Positions 62,577 through 64,000 of a stretch of DNA of 64,000 bases are shown here, one piece after another. Origin of the DNA: Lyophyllum atratum (taxonomy: Eukaryota > Basidiomycota > Agaricomycetes > Agaricales > Lyophyllaceae); NCBI GenBank assembly GCA_014905825.1, contig JACGCN010000001.1, positions 2,356,001 to 2,420,000 of the forward strand, read 5' to 3'. The position numbers and the translations under genes are program-made. Position 1 is the stretch's first letter. Each line of letters begins with the position of its first letter. A model generated the notes under the pieces. It saw only the letters and a list, made by a program, of their open reading frames with translations, ran no database searches and was not told where the DNA came from.

Positions 62577-63417
62577 ATGGTGAGAGGTTCCCAACTAGGT
62601 CCCCAAATTGCATTGCTCTAACGCGTAGAATCCCCGAAGCCAAAAGAACGTCGCAAACGTAGCGCAGGGCATGAGCCGTCAGTAAAACTTCCAAAGCGTG
62701 AATTTGCAGTCCAAGACAACGCTGTTGAGCGTGTCAAGATTGGAGATGCGATCGACGCTTCAGTGAGTTTTGAACCTGTTTCACGTTGATATCTGAATGA
62801 TTCAATGTAATGGCAGGGTGCACAAATTTTGGAGAGCTTGTCGGCCCCAGAAACACGGCCTGTCACGAAGAAGAAGGAGAAATTGCAGCAGAAACATGAA
62901 GCGTTCCTGCAACGTATGATCCTCTGCCCTCGACGGGCCGAAAAATTCTTACTCACTGATCTTTCAAGGACTGGATACCTCTAGCTCACCATACTCCAAA
63001 TCCCATGCCCGTCGCGTAAAACGCAAGGCCAAAGAACAGATCGCCAGCGGTTTAAGCGAGATGCAAGTCGCGATTTCCGCCTTGGACGAGGATATACCGA
63101 TTGCTGTTCAACAATCCGTGAAGGATAGTGCGGGCTCAGGTCAAGAACCTCAGTCTAAGGCTCATGTCAAGCTGGGGATGATTGGTGAAGGAAAGAAGGT
63201 GCCTCTTTCCAGATCGCAGCGGAAGCGTGCTCTGTATGTTCACCTTGGTTTTGGCATCATCCTGGAATCCACTGAATACCGGTGTAGTCAAACAGAGCAA
63301 GTTCGACATCCATTAATTCTTTCTAATCCAGATTTTGCGGCCAATCCGTTCCAAACGATACGCACACATGCACAGAACACGCTCGTGAAGCGGCAGGTTC
63401 CTAGTAATAGCAAATAA
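62577..63417 (+). CDS. SLX9: SLX9-like ribosome biogenesis factor
   Basis: The five exons are 62577-62579, 62640-62762, 62817-62913, 62969-63233 and 63288-63417 (205 aa). The first coding exon is ATG alone. The protein is basic (MPKERRKRSAGHEPSVKLPK) and ends with the SLX9 family signature LSRSQRKRAL, then QVRHPLILSNPDFAANPFQT and IRTHAQNTL. Yeast Slx9 acts in 40S pre-rRNA processing and export. Acceptor choice for exon 2 is between two nearby AGs; 62640 keeps frame. The middle is variable. No lesions. Confidence 0.82.
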
Positions 63418-63540
63418 AAAAAACTTATTATGCCACCGTGTGAGTCTCCTTAGTCGTCCAACCTAGCCTTCACCAAGAACACATGCAAGATCCAATCCGG
63501 GTCGATCGACGCAAGAGGGCTATATATCTCGTGAGCCTAT

Positions 63541-64000
63541 CTAAGCCGGAAGAGCGCTTGGTGGGGTAGGCACTTCAGAGCCGATATCCCCTTCCTTGGT
63601 ACCCAGAACTTCCATCAGCTCCTTCCTCCCAAACATATGCGCTGCTTGAATCGCATTCGGCGTTCCCAGACGGGGATCAGCACCCTTCTCTGCCAGTGCC
63701 CGCACGACCTCGTCGTGGCCCTTGAACACGGCACCCGCAATCGGAGACTGGCCTAAGTCATTCAGTCGATTAGGATCCGCCCCGCGCTTGAGTAGTTCCT
63801 TGGTGAGTTCAGCGTGCCCCGCATATGCAGCCAGCATCAAGAGTGTGTTCCCTGAACGTGTTGCACGCCCGACTTAAATATCTACGTTGCATAATGACTT
63901 CGAAAAGTTGAGAGAACCTTTATCATTTGTGAGATTGACTGGCAAACCGGCGTCGATGGCGGCTAGAAGAAGCACGGAATTGCCAGTGCGTGCTGCTTCG
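63541..64000 (-). CDS. Ankyrin-repeat protein, 5' part beyond the window
   Basis: Two exons are visible, 63918-64000 (running off the window) and 63541-63851, with a 66 bp intron. Three ankyrin repeats are clear: RTGNSVLLLAAIDAGLPVNL, then NTLLMLAAYAGHAELTKELL with KRGADPN, then SPIAGAVFKGHDEVVRALAE with KGADPRLG, followed by a short tail ending PPSALPA. The ankyrin fold binds proteins. With the N-terminus missing, whether more domains exist cannot be said; small fungal ankyrin proteins of about 150 residues have this form. Confidence 0.82.

Overview
The window is nuclear DNA of a filamentous basidiomycete, most likely an agaricomycete mushroom. Almost every gene is cut by introns of 47-60 bp with GT..AG ends and a CTRAY-like branch point. 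Intergenic gaps are short, and several protein types are basidiomycete in style (a GH131 beta-glucanase, a DUF6697 protein, an agaric seven-helix membrane protein, a SAP-type protein). I see no mobile element, CRISPR array, rRNA or tRNA. About thirty protein genes fill the 64 kb on both strands. Intron-spanning models were built by hand from splice signals and reading-frame continuity.

Layout. 0-12 kb: the end of a GH131 glucanase gene, two unknown disordered proteins (tail to tail), a J-domain protein, a seven-helix membrane protein and a paxillin-like LIM protein. 12-20 kb: an MBD4-type DNA glycosylase with an in-frame stop, a 16-exon cytochrome b2 L-lactate dehydrogenase, a SAP-domain protein and a Fus3/Kss1-type MAP kinase. 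20-32 kb: a two-domain cupredoxin surface protein, CBF5 head-to-head with RPL22, and a DHX57-like helicase. 32-38 kb: the chromatin remodeller INO80. 38-53 kb: a run rich in mitochondrial, peroxisomal and translation genes (fumarase, PEX11, CMC1, lipoyl synthase, RPS28, a GT8 glycosyltransferase, KAE1, a DUF6697 protein, pyruvate dehydrogenase E2, CSL4). 53-64 kb: NudE, ESS2, a FAM192A/FYV6-like protein, an SRF1-like membrane protein, a THI74/SLC35F-like transporter, SLX9 and the 3' part of an ankyrin-repeat gene.

Functional links. Lipoyl synthase and the lipoylated E2 subunit lie about 7 kb apart, with fumarase and cytochrome b2 also present. Ribosome production is represented by CBF5, RPL22, RPS28, SLX9 and the exosome cap CSL4. 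Several pairs share short divergent promoters: CBF5/RPL22, CMC1/LIP5 and E2/CSL4.

Two cautions. First, at sixteen places a well conserved protein can be read only if one base is removed from, or added to, a short run of identical bases. This most likely reflects indels in the assembly, although real lesions cannot be excluded. Second, no convincing previously unknown system stands out. The most unusual material is gene-structural: start codons split by or abutting introns, micro-exons of 12-21 nt, a GC-AG intron, and the interrupted glycosylase.
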